From contig MNCI01003674.1 in the NCBI GenBank assembly GCA_015680685.1, forward strand, positions 159,415-199,641: a stretch of DNA of 40,227 nucleotides, in the 5' to 3' direction. Both the position numbers and the translations under genes were made by a program. This stretch comes from Gnetum montanum (lineage: Eukaryota; Streptophyta; Gnetopsida; Gnetales; Gnetaceae). Positions 19,411-32,170 of this stretch are shown here, in pieces. The notes below the pieces were generated by a model that was not told where the DNA came from, searched no databases, and saw only the letters and a program-made list of their open reading frames with translations. The first letter of the stretch is position 1, and the number at the start of each line of letters is the position of its first letter.

Positions 19411-21328
19411 TGCTAATTATTCTAAGCCCTCAATTTCTTTTGTTATTGTTTTTTACACATTTTTGTTTTACACATTTTTCATATTTACCTATTTTTGTTT
19501 TACACCATCATTAATATTTTTAATATTCCTTTCTCTATTACATTTTTTTGACTTATTCTCACTCATCATATAATAAGTGCTCATGATGGTGGATTGTACT
19601 ATAATAGTGTTACTTACTAATGTTTGGTTTTTACCTTTGACTTTTAATGTTGATGCTAAGATATTGTTTTTTTTTTTTTTTTGATAAAATAGGCAATGAG
19701 CCCACATCATCCATTCATCCATTCAACTCTATGATATCCCTTTGTTTTGGAAATGTACTATCCCTTTTTTTAAGCAAACCTATTAATGAATTGGTGGCTT
19801 GATATTCTTCAAACCAAGGAAAGATTCAAATGGATTGAAAAGGGTGTGGCCTCAAGGGGATTCAATGCATTTGTGTTGGCTATTCTCTTGGGTACTTGGA
19901 TGTTTTTCATAGGTTTTTTTCCATTCCACTATCAACTATTATTAGGAAGTTGAATGAATCAAATAAGTCTTTGCATGGTGTGGTTCTCACATTAAAAAAC
20001 TAGTGGAAATTCAAAGCATGCCCCTTCGACATAATAAAGGAACATGGGCTACAAGCACTAGTTATGGTACTAGAAAGAAATGTTACCCATGCTTGAAGGT
20101 TCCCTCTAACTAAGGCCCTTCCTCACTTCCTGCTTCTCTATTCTTCTCTTTTTGGAATGGTGGTTTCTTTGTGAAAGCATTCTTGTTGCTTCAGGATGAT
20201 GGGTTGGTCAAGTGTGTTGATGCAAGACCACTGGATGTGGTTTAGTTTTCATTTGGATTTGGGCTGAATTTTATTAAGTCACCTTAACCACATAATACAC
20301 AAGGAACTTTACACAACCTTGATTTTGGGATTCCATTCCATTCTCTATTCTCTTTCCATATTCTACCTCATTACCAATTTTGTGATTAGTCTATATCTTG
20401 TTCGACGCATTTTTATTCTTTGGTAAATTCTTATGGGTAAATTCTTAACTATTGTCTCCATATGTCATTCTTAGAGCTTATGGACTGTTTAGTTTGTGGC
20501 TTTGTCAAGGCCTAAAGGGCATGAGCCTGCTTTGGGAAGGACCAACTGGCATTCCTTTTTGGTGCAATTGTTAAGTTCTTTCCCTTAAACATTTCTTGCA
20601 ATTAACTATTTCTCATTTCATCCCATCTATGAAATCCATTTTTCTCTGTCCTTCTATGCATTTTTATTGGCTTCATCATTGTTATTCTTCTTATCTTCTT
20701 TTTTCTTTCATTGTCCATCCTATTGCCATCAAAGGTTCACTCTTAGTCATGGGGGCTTGTCACAAATTTTTCCATTCCATTACTTTTCTCACCCCTACCC
20801 CTTGGGTAGTTATCAGTTACAAACCTCTAACCTAGTATCTTCCATACTCACAACCTAGCCAAAGTGCTTTATATCGAGGCAAGGTATCAACTACATTATA
20901 TCTTATCTATCCTTGCTAAATTTTGATTATGTTGTGTGTGTAGATGATGATCACATGAACAATGGATTGGGATAGGAGGAAGCACTCAGGATGGACTGGA
21001 GTTGGAGCATTTACGTAAGGAACATGCTTAATCATGTGGCTATGGATGAACAACGGTGTGCACATTTTTGACATCGGCAACAACGCACCTCACTTTCTTT
21101 TTTTTCTCTCTCTCTCTCTCTCTTCAAGCTATCAAATAAGGATCTGGATGTCATCTATGTACAGTGTTCACCACAATGGTTATGAACACCAATGCTATAA
21201 TACTTTTGTCAATCTATTCACCGGGCACTTTGAGTCTGTCATTCCATGTCAGCATCAGTTGTCGTTCAATCAATAATCCCATACCTTCCCAATATTTTGT
21301 AAGAAACTCGAGGACAAGTTTTCATTCA
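19411..21328 (+). other. Element A non-coding tail with conserved 3' block
   Basis: About 1.9 kb between integrase and the PPT with no credible gene. It starts with a T-rich tract (19430-19560; a T-run at 19665-19681) and ends with a (TC)n microsatellite at about 21105-21123. In between it holds motifs shared with elements B and C: agaaatgttacccatgcttg at 20076, the hairpin at 20503-20551, and a PPT-like ttagtcatgggggc at 20743-20756. These shared motifs at matching order argue for a functional RNA region rather than random filler. Confidence 0.7.
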
Positions 21329-21340
21329 GTCGTGGGGGTA
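21329..21340 (+). other. Polypurine tract of element A
   Basis: gtcgtgggggta lies immediately before the 3' LTR, the standard place for the plus-strand primer. The upstream words attcagtc(a/g)tgggggta are shared with element B (16151-16166). Confidence 0.8.
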
Positions 21341-22139
21341 TGATGAGTCACGATATTGGATACACAATATCAAATCGGCCAAGCAATATTGGATCTCCTA
21401 CATCGGAGCCTATCTTTTTGCCTATAAATAAGAGACAAGGGCACTTGGTTTGAGATTTAGTTTTTTGGTCCTTAGCCAAATTCTTGCATTTTTTTCTATT
21501 TCAAAGTTAGAATTATTTCTGAGTGCCTACAGTAGGAGTCATTAAGTGAATAGATCTTTATTCGAGCATTGTGTACCTAAGCACACCTTGTGTCCGAAAA
21601 TAAAGACGAACTTTGTGATAAACCTTGCAACATTGAAAATAGCTTAATTATTGCATTTCATTTTATTTACTATTATTTGATGCTTTAAATAGTTACTTAA
21701 TGTTATTTCATTGAATTATTAATTATCAATGAATTAGCACACTTAGCATGACCACTTTGAGCATACGTGGAACACTTGGTAACCCAGTAACAACTAGTGT
21801 TTGGTAATCCTAGTGGACGTGTCTGGAGAGTGGGAATGGATGCTGGTGTTAGGATTTGATTCACATTAGAGGTACAAAAATCCATTAGTTAATTAAATCT
21901 TTTCATTGCACACACTTAGGAGACTAAGATAGAAAATATAAAAAGCATAAAAATCATATACCTCAAGTTTACTTAACCATACAATTCTGCCTTACAAGTA
22001 AGCTTGGGAAGAAAACAACTGCATAACTCATCCTTGTTCTATGTATGCACATAAGCACTTAATCCTTAGAGTTCGACTGGATCATGCATGAATGCTTGTA
22101 TTCATATGGTTGGGCATAGGGGTACCTCGCCGCTCATCA
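21341..22139 (+). repeat. 3' LTR of element A
   Basis: 799 bp, TGATGAGTCA to CTCATCA, followed by the target duplicate gaagg. It matches the 5' LTR throughout but has fewer U3 14-bp units, and in U5 the sequence between the two TTGGTAA motifs and gtgtctggagag is shortened. A TATA box lies at about 21424. Differences from the 5' LTR are frequent, so A is old. Confidence 0.93.
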
Positions 22140-22300
22140 GAAGGAAAACATCAAACCTATTCATGTGGAATATAATAATCATTTGGCTAATTTACTTACC
22201 AAACCTCTTTTGCATTATATTTGTAAGTACCTTGACAATAGTTTAGGCATCAAGGAGATGTCAAAAAAATTTGAAGAAGCTTATATTACACTATAAAGAA
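22140..22300 (+). pseudogene. Copia RNase H end, continued after element A
   Basis: This is the missing C-terminal end of the copia RNase H that is broken at 3623. The frame reads (E)NIKPIHVEYNNHLANLLTKP, matching the ...V...QLADIFTKPL end of plant copia polyproteins, followed by a short tail and stop at about 22293. A purine-rich stretch at about 22340-22358 may be the polypurine tract, before the 3' LTR. Confidence 0.8.
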
Positions 22301-22389
22301 AGAACTATTATTATTAGTATCCAATGTAAGTAACAAGCATGAAGACAAGGAGAAATAGCTATACATCAATTTATCTTTGTTAAAAATGT

Positions 22390-23406
22390 CAAAAATACAT
22401 TTTCTTTATTTTATGAACTAATAGTTGCATGAACTATTGTTTGGCCCAAATTCATCATTATGTTTCATATTTGATTCTTTCTTTTAATTGGGAAATGACT
22501 CTTTAATAGCCTTTAGTATGACCACAATCACTTTTCTATAAATCTTAAGGTTTTCCCATAATGTAATGAATTTCTTTTAATGTAATAAAAATTGATTTTA
22601 AATTTCCATAAGCTCCCATTTAGTTCTCAACTATTCATCTCTCTCAAGTTTGAATTTTCAGTCCATTTCAAGTATTTTTATCTCCTAATCTATTCTATAT
22701 TAAATTCAAGTTTTTAAATTCAATTTGACCTCTATACAATCTTCAAATCATATTCTATTCATGTCATCAACATCATCAGGAATTGATATTCAATATCATG
22801 TTTCTAATTTGTTTCATCAATCTCAAAAGTTTAATAATCATTAATGATTTAATCATAATTCTTGAATTATTTACCAATACATTCTGCTCAAAACTTCATA
22901 ACAAATCGATGAGCTACTCTTAGCAACATCATTCACCCAACTAGCTATCAAAATTGACTTTAAAATGCTTCAAAGTCAAGTTTTTCTATCTTTCCATGAC
23001 TAATGATTTCCTCAAATAATAAACAACAACTCATAGTCAAATTATGGTCAATTCATAATCAAAACCACAAGGTATCCATCACTTATGGTCATCAACCTCT
23101 AAAAAAACACCCAACCATGAGTTAATTATAACATGTGGTTGATACTTTTTTTAAACCATGACTTATGATTTCAAATCATAACTTATGGTCTCTATGTTAG
23201 AATAAGATAAAAGTTATACATGACTTATGGAAACCTCATGGTGAGCTCTTGGAATTCTTAGAATAAACTATCTATGTATTCATATTAATCATAACTTATG
23301 CTATAATACCACAACTCATGGTAAATTAAAATTTTACCAATTGCCATAAAATTTTTAACAAAATTTTAACATTTAAATAAAAATTAGCCATTCTTATAAT
23401 CTAACA
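22390..23406 (+). repeat. Copia 3' LTR
   Basis: The stretch 23150-23406 is the partner of the 5' LTR ending at 497. The ends match (ctaaca), and no primer site follows here, as expected for a 3' copy. The upstream start near 22390 (tgtcaaaaat) is a guess. The part 22990-23335 is crowded with variants of acttatggt and its complement, described under findings. Confidence 0.6.
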
Positions 23407-26400
23407 AGTTGCACATCCAATGACTAGCTATGTAGTAAGTGCACCACATGTCATAACCTAAAATTTTACATAGGTTAATTATTTAATTTAATACATGCAT
23501 TTGATTATTTAAGTTGATAGATGCTTCTCAACATGTTATTTTTTATTTTATAAATGAAATAATAAAATTAATTTTTTATTGTTAATATTGTTGTTGCTAT
23601 TGGTGTTATTCTACTTAAGTAAATACAATCTACTTTTATAAAGTATTTTTAAAAGTTTTTTATCTTTTTTTTTTATTAATATTGATGCTTGATCATAGAT
23701 CTTCTATATATTTTTATGGTTAAATATTAAAATCCAATTACAATTAAAAATTTTCTCTATCAATTATCATGCCTTTACGAGTATTTGACTATGCATATTT
23801 TATTCTTTATACATATTTTATTATTTATTATATACATTTAGTTATGTATATTTTATTTTATTTTTTGTATATACACTTAAATTATATAATACTCTATACA
23901 TGAAGCATTTTGGACCCTATCCTTATCTAGGTCATATCCTTTGTCACTTTTTTTTCATCAAACTAGAATTATAATTAAATAACACATAAAATAACTTTAT
24001 AAGAAAGTGCATTAGAATGATATCCTATCTAGAATTTAACCTCATTAAATTTAAGACATTCAAAAATGTCAATTTGAAACCTTCACTTACCAAAATTGTA
24101 AAAATGGTGCTTGATATATTATATATTTAGTTTACATATGAGTTCTACCATTTAGACAGTATAGTTATGCTAAACACTTCTTAGATATGATTTTGGCATA
24201 GGAACATGTAGTGTGCTTGATGTGGATCCTATAGGTTCAAAAAAAATTGATTTAGAGTTCCTATGTATTTTTCATGAGTCTTTGAACCTCAAGGATATTA
24301 GTTAGGAGGAGAAATTAGAAAATAGGTTCATAAAATTACTTAAGAAAAATTAATAATACTAATAATAATATAGATCAATATCGCATGACATGAAAATGTA
24401 AGGTGGTGATAGAAAGTCAAAACAATATAAAAAGCATAAAATTATATATACTTTATATAAAAAACATATTATATCTCACTTTCTTCAACCATCCTTATTT
24501 CTTCATCGTCATCACTTTGCATTTTTTTTAAAAAAAATATTTTGATTAAACTATAAATCATTTCCAGACTTGTTTATCCATTCAAAAATCATTTCAATTC
24601 TTATTTCTTCTATTTCAAAGCTTTTCTATGAATTTTTGCCTTGTGTATGCATTTATTGCATTACATATGATCCTTCTGCTTTATAAGTAGGCCCCTTTTC
24701 CTTCTATAATGTCTCATTTGACTTAAGTAACTCTTTTCAAAAATTAGTTGAAGTAAGAACCATTTTAAGTGGAAAAGGAAGCTTATAAGGAAATTCAAAA
24801 GGACTTAACAATATAGTATGAAATCTTATTTTATTTTTCTTTTCATGTGACTACTATACTTTGTTATGGATTTTGTACTCTTCTTCTTTGTTACTTAATT
24901 CTTCATTATTCTTTTATTATTTTAATTATTAAGCTAAGACTTTTCCAAATTTTTTTCATTTTAGGCTTGTTTTACATGGGAATTTATTTTTTCCATATCC
25001 TTTTCTATCTTTTTACTAAATTTTTGGAATACATAGGAACCTTTCCCAACATGCTTCTCAAATATTTTGTGATCATTCTAGATGTACCTTAATATCAATG
25101 GGATTTTACAAGAATTTTAGCTATTATGGAGGACATTTTTACTATTTTAGAAATATTTTGAAATATTAGAATCTGATTAAATAATATGTATTTTGACCAA
25201 GTTTGCTCAGTTAGTAGTTGGAACCATAGATCCTTGAGATGTTCTTGTTTGTATATAATAGTAAGATGTTCCTTAGTAGGCTCCTCCCCATGGATTTCCT
25301 ACCCTAAATTTTGATTTTTATGTTCATAGGTAGCTAGGAAACTAACCAAGTTCATTGCAAAATACAATTAAGTCTAGTGGTGTATGGTGAGGCATAATTA
25401 AGGCTTATCCCTTTGACATGTGTGCCACAACCGTTAAAGGATATTACTAGTGAGGCTATTGCTAGGACCTCGTTATTAAGAACTCACTTAAATCACTAGA
25501 ATAATATGATGTTAGTAGTCATGTTATTCCTAGACTTGTTGAGATATTCTTAGTGGTGAGGGCAACCAAGACTTATCCTTTTGAGATTCCTATATTAATA
25601 TAAAATATTTAGATTTTAAGAAAATTTGAGGCATTTCTAGACTTTGAAATATTGTTGAATATTTAATTCAAAATCTCTATTTGGCCTATATTCTTAGATA
25701 TTTGTCCTAAACCTTAAATGATCCATGAAGAGGAAAACAAAATAACCTTTATTCTTTAAGGAGTTTTGACTCCTACATTTTAATGTAGAGAAACTAAAGT
25801 AGCTAGGAAAATGCCAGAAGAGAAACATGGAATAATAGGTAATTCAATTCTGCATATGAGAGATCCTATGAAATTTTAAAATAATTTTTGTATATTTTGT
25901 ATTTTTGTAACATAGATACCATATACACTTTTTGGATATTTGAGCCATGTATCTATTTTGTAAATATATAATAAAGAATGCTAGTTATAGAATGTCTATT
26001 CATGCCATTTTTTTTAGATAATTGCAAGCATCATTTTTCATTTCCTCACATGATATACATTTAAGAAAAAAATATTATTTTACTATATATTTTTTATTAT
26101 TTTATTATTTTATTTAATAAACTTCAAGTATAAATAGCTTTATTTCTAAATATCCAATTAAGGTTAAACATGTGTTTTTGGAATTATTTATTATGTTTTT
26201 TCAACCTTGTTTATCTAGAAAGTTGTTTATGGATTTCTTAATTAAGAAATTCCTCTTTCATAATAACTATTTATTATGTAAATTAATGAATTTTGTAATT
26301 TCAAAACAAAAAAACATAAATCCTATTATGAAAAGATGCAATAGTTCAAGGGGTTCTTTTATATTAAGGATAATCTTTATTATTTATATAAATTATTAAG

Positions 26401-27737
26401 TTATAATTAAAAGTGCCATTTAAGCCAATTTCTATCTTTTTCTTCTTTTACACTTTCAACACATTAACTAGTTCTTGTAAGAATCTTTATGATTGTAAAA
26501 TATATATTTTCTTATAGTCAAAATACATTATAATAAAAATCAACATCATGTCATTTCACATAATTAAGGGAGAAATAAAGCTTTAAGATAACAAAAGTAA
26601 TATTAAATCTTCTTGATGTCAAGAGATTATAAATGGTGGTTGCCTCTAAATGTGATTGTTTAGTATAACTATTAATAAAATCCAAAAGATATAAAGCATA
26701 AAATAATAAAGTATAATAAAGACTACATTTTTTTATTAAATACTTCTTCCATTAAAATGTTCAAAGCATTAAACTAATTAGATGTAAGAAAACAAGTTGA
26801 TAGTTATACCTACATTGATACATTATCTTGTAGAGAAGAAGATTTTTATCTTTACAGAGAACTTTCAAAATTTATTTAGTTTTTTAAGTTAACTATAATA
26901 AAATATTTTTTTATGCTTCATCAATTTTCTTGAACCTAATTATAGGATTTCAACTTAGCATTTTAACAAATATCATAATTTGTTTGTTTAAAATTAACTA
27001 TAGGATTTTAGCTCAAGGTTTTAAGAGAGGTAATAATTTGAGATGATTATATACTTTCCACATATTCAATTATATTTTTAGTTTGAAAAATGGGGAATGT
27101 CATGATCCAAAACATCATTCAACATTATTTACTCCTAGGACATATAGCTAAAGTAGAAATTTATTTATAACTTTGGAAGAGATGAAAAAGATATACAAAC
27201 ATTTACAACATAAACAATAGAAGACTTAATCCATTCATTTTTTATTTCCTTGAGTCAATCATAAGGTTGTAAAGTTGTGCATTCATTGAACATAGTCTTC
27301 ATGATTGGAATAGTTACAAAAGTTAGATAAGTATATGTATTATTCCTTCTACAATAAAATAGTGTCTTCTATTGAAAAAAAAATCTATTTTAATAAATAT
27401 CATAAAAAATGATAAAATGAAAATAGCTACATTTATAAAACTCTCAAGAAAATATACTGATATGGGCCCCACAGTTGTGGACCAAGCAATGTATCATTTG
27501 AATAGGTGTGATCTAATTGTAAGCTTCAAAGATGATGTTAAGTGGATTGCCAAGAACACTTACATATGTTGTTGCATTCAAAAAATGTAAAAGATGTTAT
27601 GATACATATAATATAATTCAAACCCATGTTTCCATTGTGGTAAAAATAAGGAGAATATTTATGATTTTATATTTTATAGTTTTACGAATTTTTTGATTAT
27701 AATAAAATAATAATAATAAATACATAGGCATTGTAAT
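23407..27737. other. AT-rich region without recognisable gene or element
   Basis: About 4.3 kb, strongly AT-rich, with many T- and A-runs and (ta)-rich stretches (23800-23890, 26080-26110). No reading frame gives a recognisable protein on either strand; the longest open stretches are hydrophobic, low-complexity products of T-rich DNA. A weak internal duplication is noted at 25390 and 25558. Could be intergenic DNA or very old insertions. Confidence 0.5.
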
Positions 27738-28681
27738 CCCTTCTAGGGATAGGTGCATTGCTCTCACACACTCACACATGTTGTAATCCCTCTTGGGGAC
27801 AAGTGCAACAGCATACATGAGATGAAAATAAAATGACTCTTAGTCACAACCTCGATGTTCTAACACCATTTCCTATAGTTACAGCCTTCTTGGGTAAGGA
27901 TGAATCATTGCAACCTATGAAAATGAAAAAAAAAAGTATTTTTATCTTTTTAATATTTTATAATTATTATTTTTTTTAGTGTTTAAGGCATCAATGGTAT
28001 AAATGGGAGAAAACCATAATCTTTATTCATCATGCAAACCTTTGACTTCATATTGACCAAATGGTTCTAGGCTACATGAGCATGGTAGCACTCTAACTGA
28101 GTCTTGCCATACTTTTAAAAGTGACAACTCAAAAAAAATAGAGAAGGAAATCAACTTACCTAAGGAAGAAAGATCTCTTCACACAACTAGATACCAAAGG
28201 CTCTAAGAAAATACCTAAGTATGATTTTTCTTTGTGAAAGGAATTAGCCTAGGTATTTATAATTTTTGTGTGGGAATGAAGAAGGTTCCTCAACACGTAG
28301 GCATTAATGAGGGTCCATAGACATGATTCAAGCTAATCCTAGTCACACTGCAAACAAAGATAGCCAATCTAGGCTTGTCAAGGAATGCATCGACATCCAT
28401 GCACTAATGCAAAGGATGTGCTACTGTAGGGTAGTCAACGAACCCTCCACTTCCACAGCCACACTTTGCAACTTTGCTTCCTGGACAACATGGAACCTAA
28501 GAACACATGTCAGAATGATCCTAGGACATCGAAGTAAAGTTAGAATCATCATAAATATCTTGGAATTAAGCATGAAAACTTGTAATGTAACACATGCTAG
28601 AATATAACACAAGACATGAGAAATACTTCCTAGATCTAGGGCTTATAATTAAAATACAAATTACCACAAGATGATTCATCA
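27738..28681 (-). repeat. 3' LTR of element D
   Basis: Read on the minus strand, the LTR starts TGATGAATCATC at 28681 right after a PPT, has a TATA box (attataaatacc, at about 28255) and a polyadenylation signal (gaataaagat, about 28021). The left end is uncertain; tandem repeats at 27738-27813 lie near it. Confidence 0.65.
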
Positions 28682-28693
28682 TTCCCCCATTAC
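28682..28693 (-). other. Polypurine tract of element D
   Basis: On the minus strand gtaatgggggaa precedes TGATGAATC, like the tgggggta tracts before the LTRs of A and B. Confidence 0.7.
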
Positions 28694-30480
28694 TAAACAA
28701 AGCTTGTTCCATAGCGTTAACATTCAAAACACAATTATTAGGACCAAACACATAATAGGGTTAATATGGAAGAATACAATTGTATAGATACTTTAACACT
28801 AAACACATTACAAAATTACATCTTTGAAAAGAGAGAGGCCAGCAAATGATGACTATCAATAAGAGTGTCATGGCATGCATGCAAAACCAAATATGTCTCA
28901 GGTATGATGGATGACCTTTAGTACATATTTTGGTTTGTATTTAGACATCAATTGTTGTGCCTATCCCATACTTACAGCCTTGAAACACAATCCCTTCACC
29001 TTCAAATATTTCTTTTAAAGGAGGCTCTTAGGCTTTGGATTAAACAAGTATTCTCCACATGAAACTAAATGATGTTATCTTCATAGGCCCATGAGTGGTC
29101 TTGCCAAAACATGTTGGACTACAACAATGCTAAACATCATGTGAAATACTTAGGCATTAAATCATCATTAAAAAAATCATGCACAAAAACAACAATAAGT
29201 ATAATTTCCAAAGAAAACATGAAGAAAAACCTCATATCCTAATGTCAAACATGTACAAGGATATGATGAATAAGATAGAATTAGAAATACATATCCATCA
29301 GTGTTTCTTCCTCACAACTAATTTACAAGACACCATCCTTAGATAACATAAACTAATAAAATACACTGAAGAATACCAACACAATAATTACAAATATGAC
29401 ATGGAAGATAACAAATCAAAAATTATCGAAAACTTATGACAAAAACACCTAAGCAAACCAAGATAAAAAACATGCAGGTAGAAAGCAAGAGTGGAAGAAG
29501 ATAGTCTCATTCAAACCATTAGGCTCATTGAGTCATAACCACACATGCAAAAGACCAATTGAGTACCTCATATCATGCAAACATCATCATCCTAGGATTT
29601 AAGCTTGATCTCACTTACTTATAATGTCACACCACCAAGGATTCATAAATTTATCCTCCCTATAGCATACTCTTGCCTTTCTTACCCTTGTAAAACTTGT
29701 TGATTGAACATTCATTGATTTTCAATAACTAGTAAGATATTAGCATCGAATGTGAATCCATCCCCTTGGATGACCAATCTTATCCACCGCTTTTCTTGGT
29801 TAACTTCCTATCATACACAATAACGAATAAGAAATGAAATGGAAGGAATGAGAATGTATTATGAACAAGGAAGATAGAGAAAGAGAAAATGTGCAACATC
29901 ACTAGATTTCTAGCCAATTATTTAATTATCTCATGGTTCATGTAAGCATGTCCAATAAGCTATGAGAGATCTACTATCACATCCCTTCACTACTACTCAT
30001 CCACCTAGTAGGAATAGATCTTTAGGTCTCCCTTCCAAGTGCAAGATCACACCTACCTTCACCAATGTTATCTAGCCTTGGTTATTCTATAGTCTAATCA
30101 TTAGTGAAACCAAACCAAGGCAACATTATGTAAAACATCCAAGATCTAAGATTTCAATTTTGTTTTCCTCCATCCATGCACATATGCATGGAAGGCTCCC
30201 CAAATTTTGCTCTACCAAAATCCTTCCTTCAATCCCTCTAGCTATGGTAACTAACCCAAATTCCAACAAAAATTAAAATTCCATGACTAAGGAATGGGTA
30301 TAATCATGGTTAGAAAATGAATTTAGGAATTGGGTGAAAGCAACAATTAATGTTACCAAAGTTTTGTAAAGGGAATACTTCTAGATCTTCATGGTAATGA
30401 GTAGGGATGGAGTAGGATATTGTCATAAATTATTGCATTGAAGTTCAAGTAGACAATGGGTTAAACATGAAAATGGATCA
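28694..30480 (-). other. Element D non-coding region after integrase
   Basis: About 1.8 kb between integrase and PPT on the minus strand, the same place as the tails of A. I see no gene and did not find the conserved hairpin of A-C here. Confidence 0.5.
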
Positions 30481-31200
30481 TATGGATATGGGTTTAATCA
30501 CTTTCTTTGATTTAGTTTAGAAATTATAGAATTAGTATATGATGGTAAAAGTACCAATTTGAGTGGACCTATAACCTTGGGATTATATTGCTCCTCCCAC
30601 CTAGCATAGTGCCCACCATACACACTATGATCTTGCCTAAGTATGGTGGGATTATATTTCAAGACTTGTAACCATAGATCAACTTGAACAGTGTGTAACC
30701 TATGGGATTTTTCCATGTTGTTTGATAAAACTAAAGAGTGACATTAAGCCTATTAATCCAATCTCTTCTTTACCTACTAACTATCTTCTTGAGTATTATA
30801 ACAATTTCATGGTTAGTAACTTCTGCTTGACCATTGGCCTATGGATGGTAAGGGAAAGTTAACTTAGGATTAATTCTATAAGATTTCAATAAATTCTTAA
30901 AAATCTTACTAATAAAATACTTACCATTATTAGAGATCAAGATTCAAGGGATGCTAAACCTGTTAAGCATATTATTTCAAAGTAATTTTGCTATCGTGGT
31001 AGATGAACAATCCCTAATAGTAGTAGGTTCTGCCCACTTCATATAATAGTCCATGCATATAATGATGTATGCCTTAATGTTGAAGATTAGAGAGATGGAT
31101 ACAAAAAATTTGATCCTTCACATGTCAAAGGACTCCAATGATTGGATTCACTATTGTGATCCCTTCATATGTGAGGACATACCCCCCTCACATTGGCACT
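30481..31200 (-). pseudogene. Element D integrase
   Basis: Minus-strand translation gives, in order, a decayed CNKCQCEGG zinc-binding part (about 31200), IKAYIIICMDYYMKWAEPTT (first Asp, about 31040), ILISNNGKYFISKIFKNLLK (second catalytic Asp now Asn in S-N-N-G), YHP(x)ANGQAEVTN with the catalytic Glu kept (about 30832), and RDWINRLNVTL. Stops replace Trp codons at several places. The reading frame runs out at about 30498. It matches element A integrase across the core; note that A lost the Glu while D lost the Asp. Confidence 0.85.
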
Positions 31201-31539
31201 TATTACAATAACGCATGAAGTATTAAGCATCATAAAATATGATGGACCAAAAATAGCCTACAAGAAGTAGCTTTATCTTAGTTATCTTCCTAACATAGTG
31301 CCCACCATACACACCATGATGTTTGTGAGTCAAGATATCACCTTGGCTTTTGTTAGGGACACATCACCTTCTTAGGCCATTAGGACATCTCTTGTAGAGA
31401 TGTTCTTTGAAAACCAAGGCCTCACCTAGTGCTACAATCATTTGATCATGTATTTATCCCATCCATGAGAAATATTATGGGTTACTAGGTAATTAAGAAT
31501 GTTATGAACCATGGGCATTCACATTTTCTCTTCGAGTTA

Positions 31540-32170
31540 AAAATGACCTTACAAATTTGATCATCTAGAAAGTCATCAAAAAGCATAGCTTCTCTCTTAT
31601 TACCAATTTATAACCATGAGAGATGAGCTACCACCACATTCTTGACTCTCCTATGATTAATCATATGAAGATAAAATTTCTATAAGAGGATTAGCCATTA
31701 GATTACATGAGGACTAACATTTGTTTTATTCATGAGATACTAGATGGTGCTATGATTGGTGTGAATGAAAATGTCTCATCCTAGAACATATGCCTAAATT
31801 TATGGAGAGAAAAAATGATGACCATTAGTTCTTTTTTTGTGGTGGTGTAGTCTAGTTGAGGTTCCACAATGCTTCTGCTAGCATAATGAATGTACTAGGA
31901 TCTCTTCTTCTTATCAAATTACATTAGGATGGCACCCAATATGAAATTAGAAACATTTGCCATTATATGGAATGGTTGCAACATGAGAGTTTGGGTTAGC
32001 CTTTTCTTTAGATATTAGAAGGCATTTTTACATTCCTTATTCCACAAGAATGAAATGTCTTTCATGGTGAGCTCAAATAAGGACATGACTATTCTAAACT
32101 AAACTTTAATAAAATGTGAATAATAACTAGTTTGGTCCAAGAAAGATAGCACTTCTTTAACTATTGTGGA
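31540..32170 (-). pseudogene. Element D RNase H
   Basis: Minus-strand motifs: VSNFILGAILM (about 31950), YIHYASRSIVEPQLDYTTTK followed by KELMVIIFSLHKFRH (about 31850), FIHTNHSTI (Asp now Asn, about 31770), YLMNKTNVSPH, (K)NVVVAHLS (about 31640) and IGNKREAMLFDDFLDDQICK (about 31570). Order and spacing match element A's RNase H (17617-18086). Stops and frame changes throughout. Confidence 0.85.

Larger units (their letters stand above)
3624..22139 (+). mobile_element. Ty3/gypsy element A (Athila/Tat-like), host of element B
   Basis: Full-length but dead LTR retrotransposon with LTRs at 3624-4474 and 21341-22139, both starting TGATGAGTCA and ending CTCATCA. The target duplication is gaagt (3619-3623) and gaagg (22140-22144). 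Order is LTR, tRNA-Asp-type PBS, gag, protease, RT, RNase H, integrase, a ~1.9-kb non-coding tail, PPT and LTR. RT is interrupted by element B, so A without B is about 9.9 kb. There is no chromodomain after integrase, and PBS and RT sequence point to the Athila/Tat lineage. It sits in the RNase H of the older copia element. Confidence 0.9.

Noticed and set aside
21105-21123. (TC)n run as a possible CRISPR-like or regulatory array
   Set aside because: A simple dinucleotide microsatellite; no spacers, and this is plant DNA.
19411-21328. Envelope-like gene after element A integrase, as in some Athila elements
   Set aside because: No reading frame of suitable length, signal peptide or membrane anchor; the shared motifs with B and C are non-coding.
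24847-25092. 81-codon hydrophobic open frame, membrane-protein-like
   Set aside because: T-rich DNA yields Phe/Leu/Ile-rich translations by composition alone; no homologous partner or gene context.
28323-28612. Open frames on both strands within 28323-28612
   Set aside because: They lie inside the minus-strand LTR of element D, upstream of its TATA box on that strand; chance reading frames.
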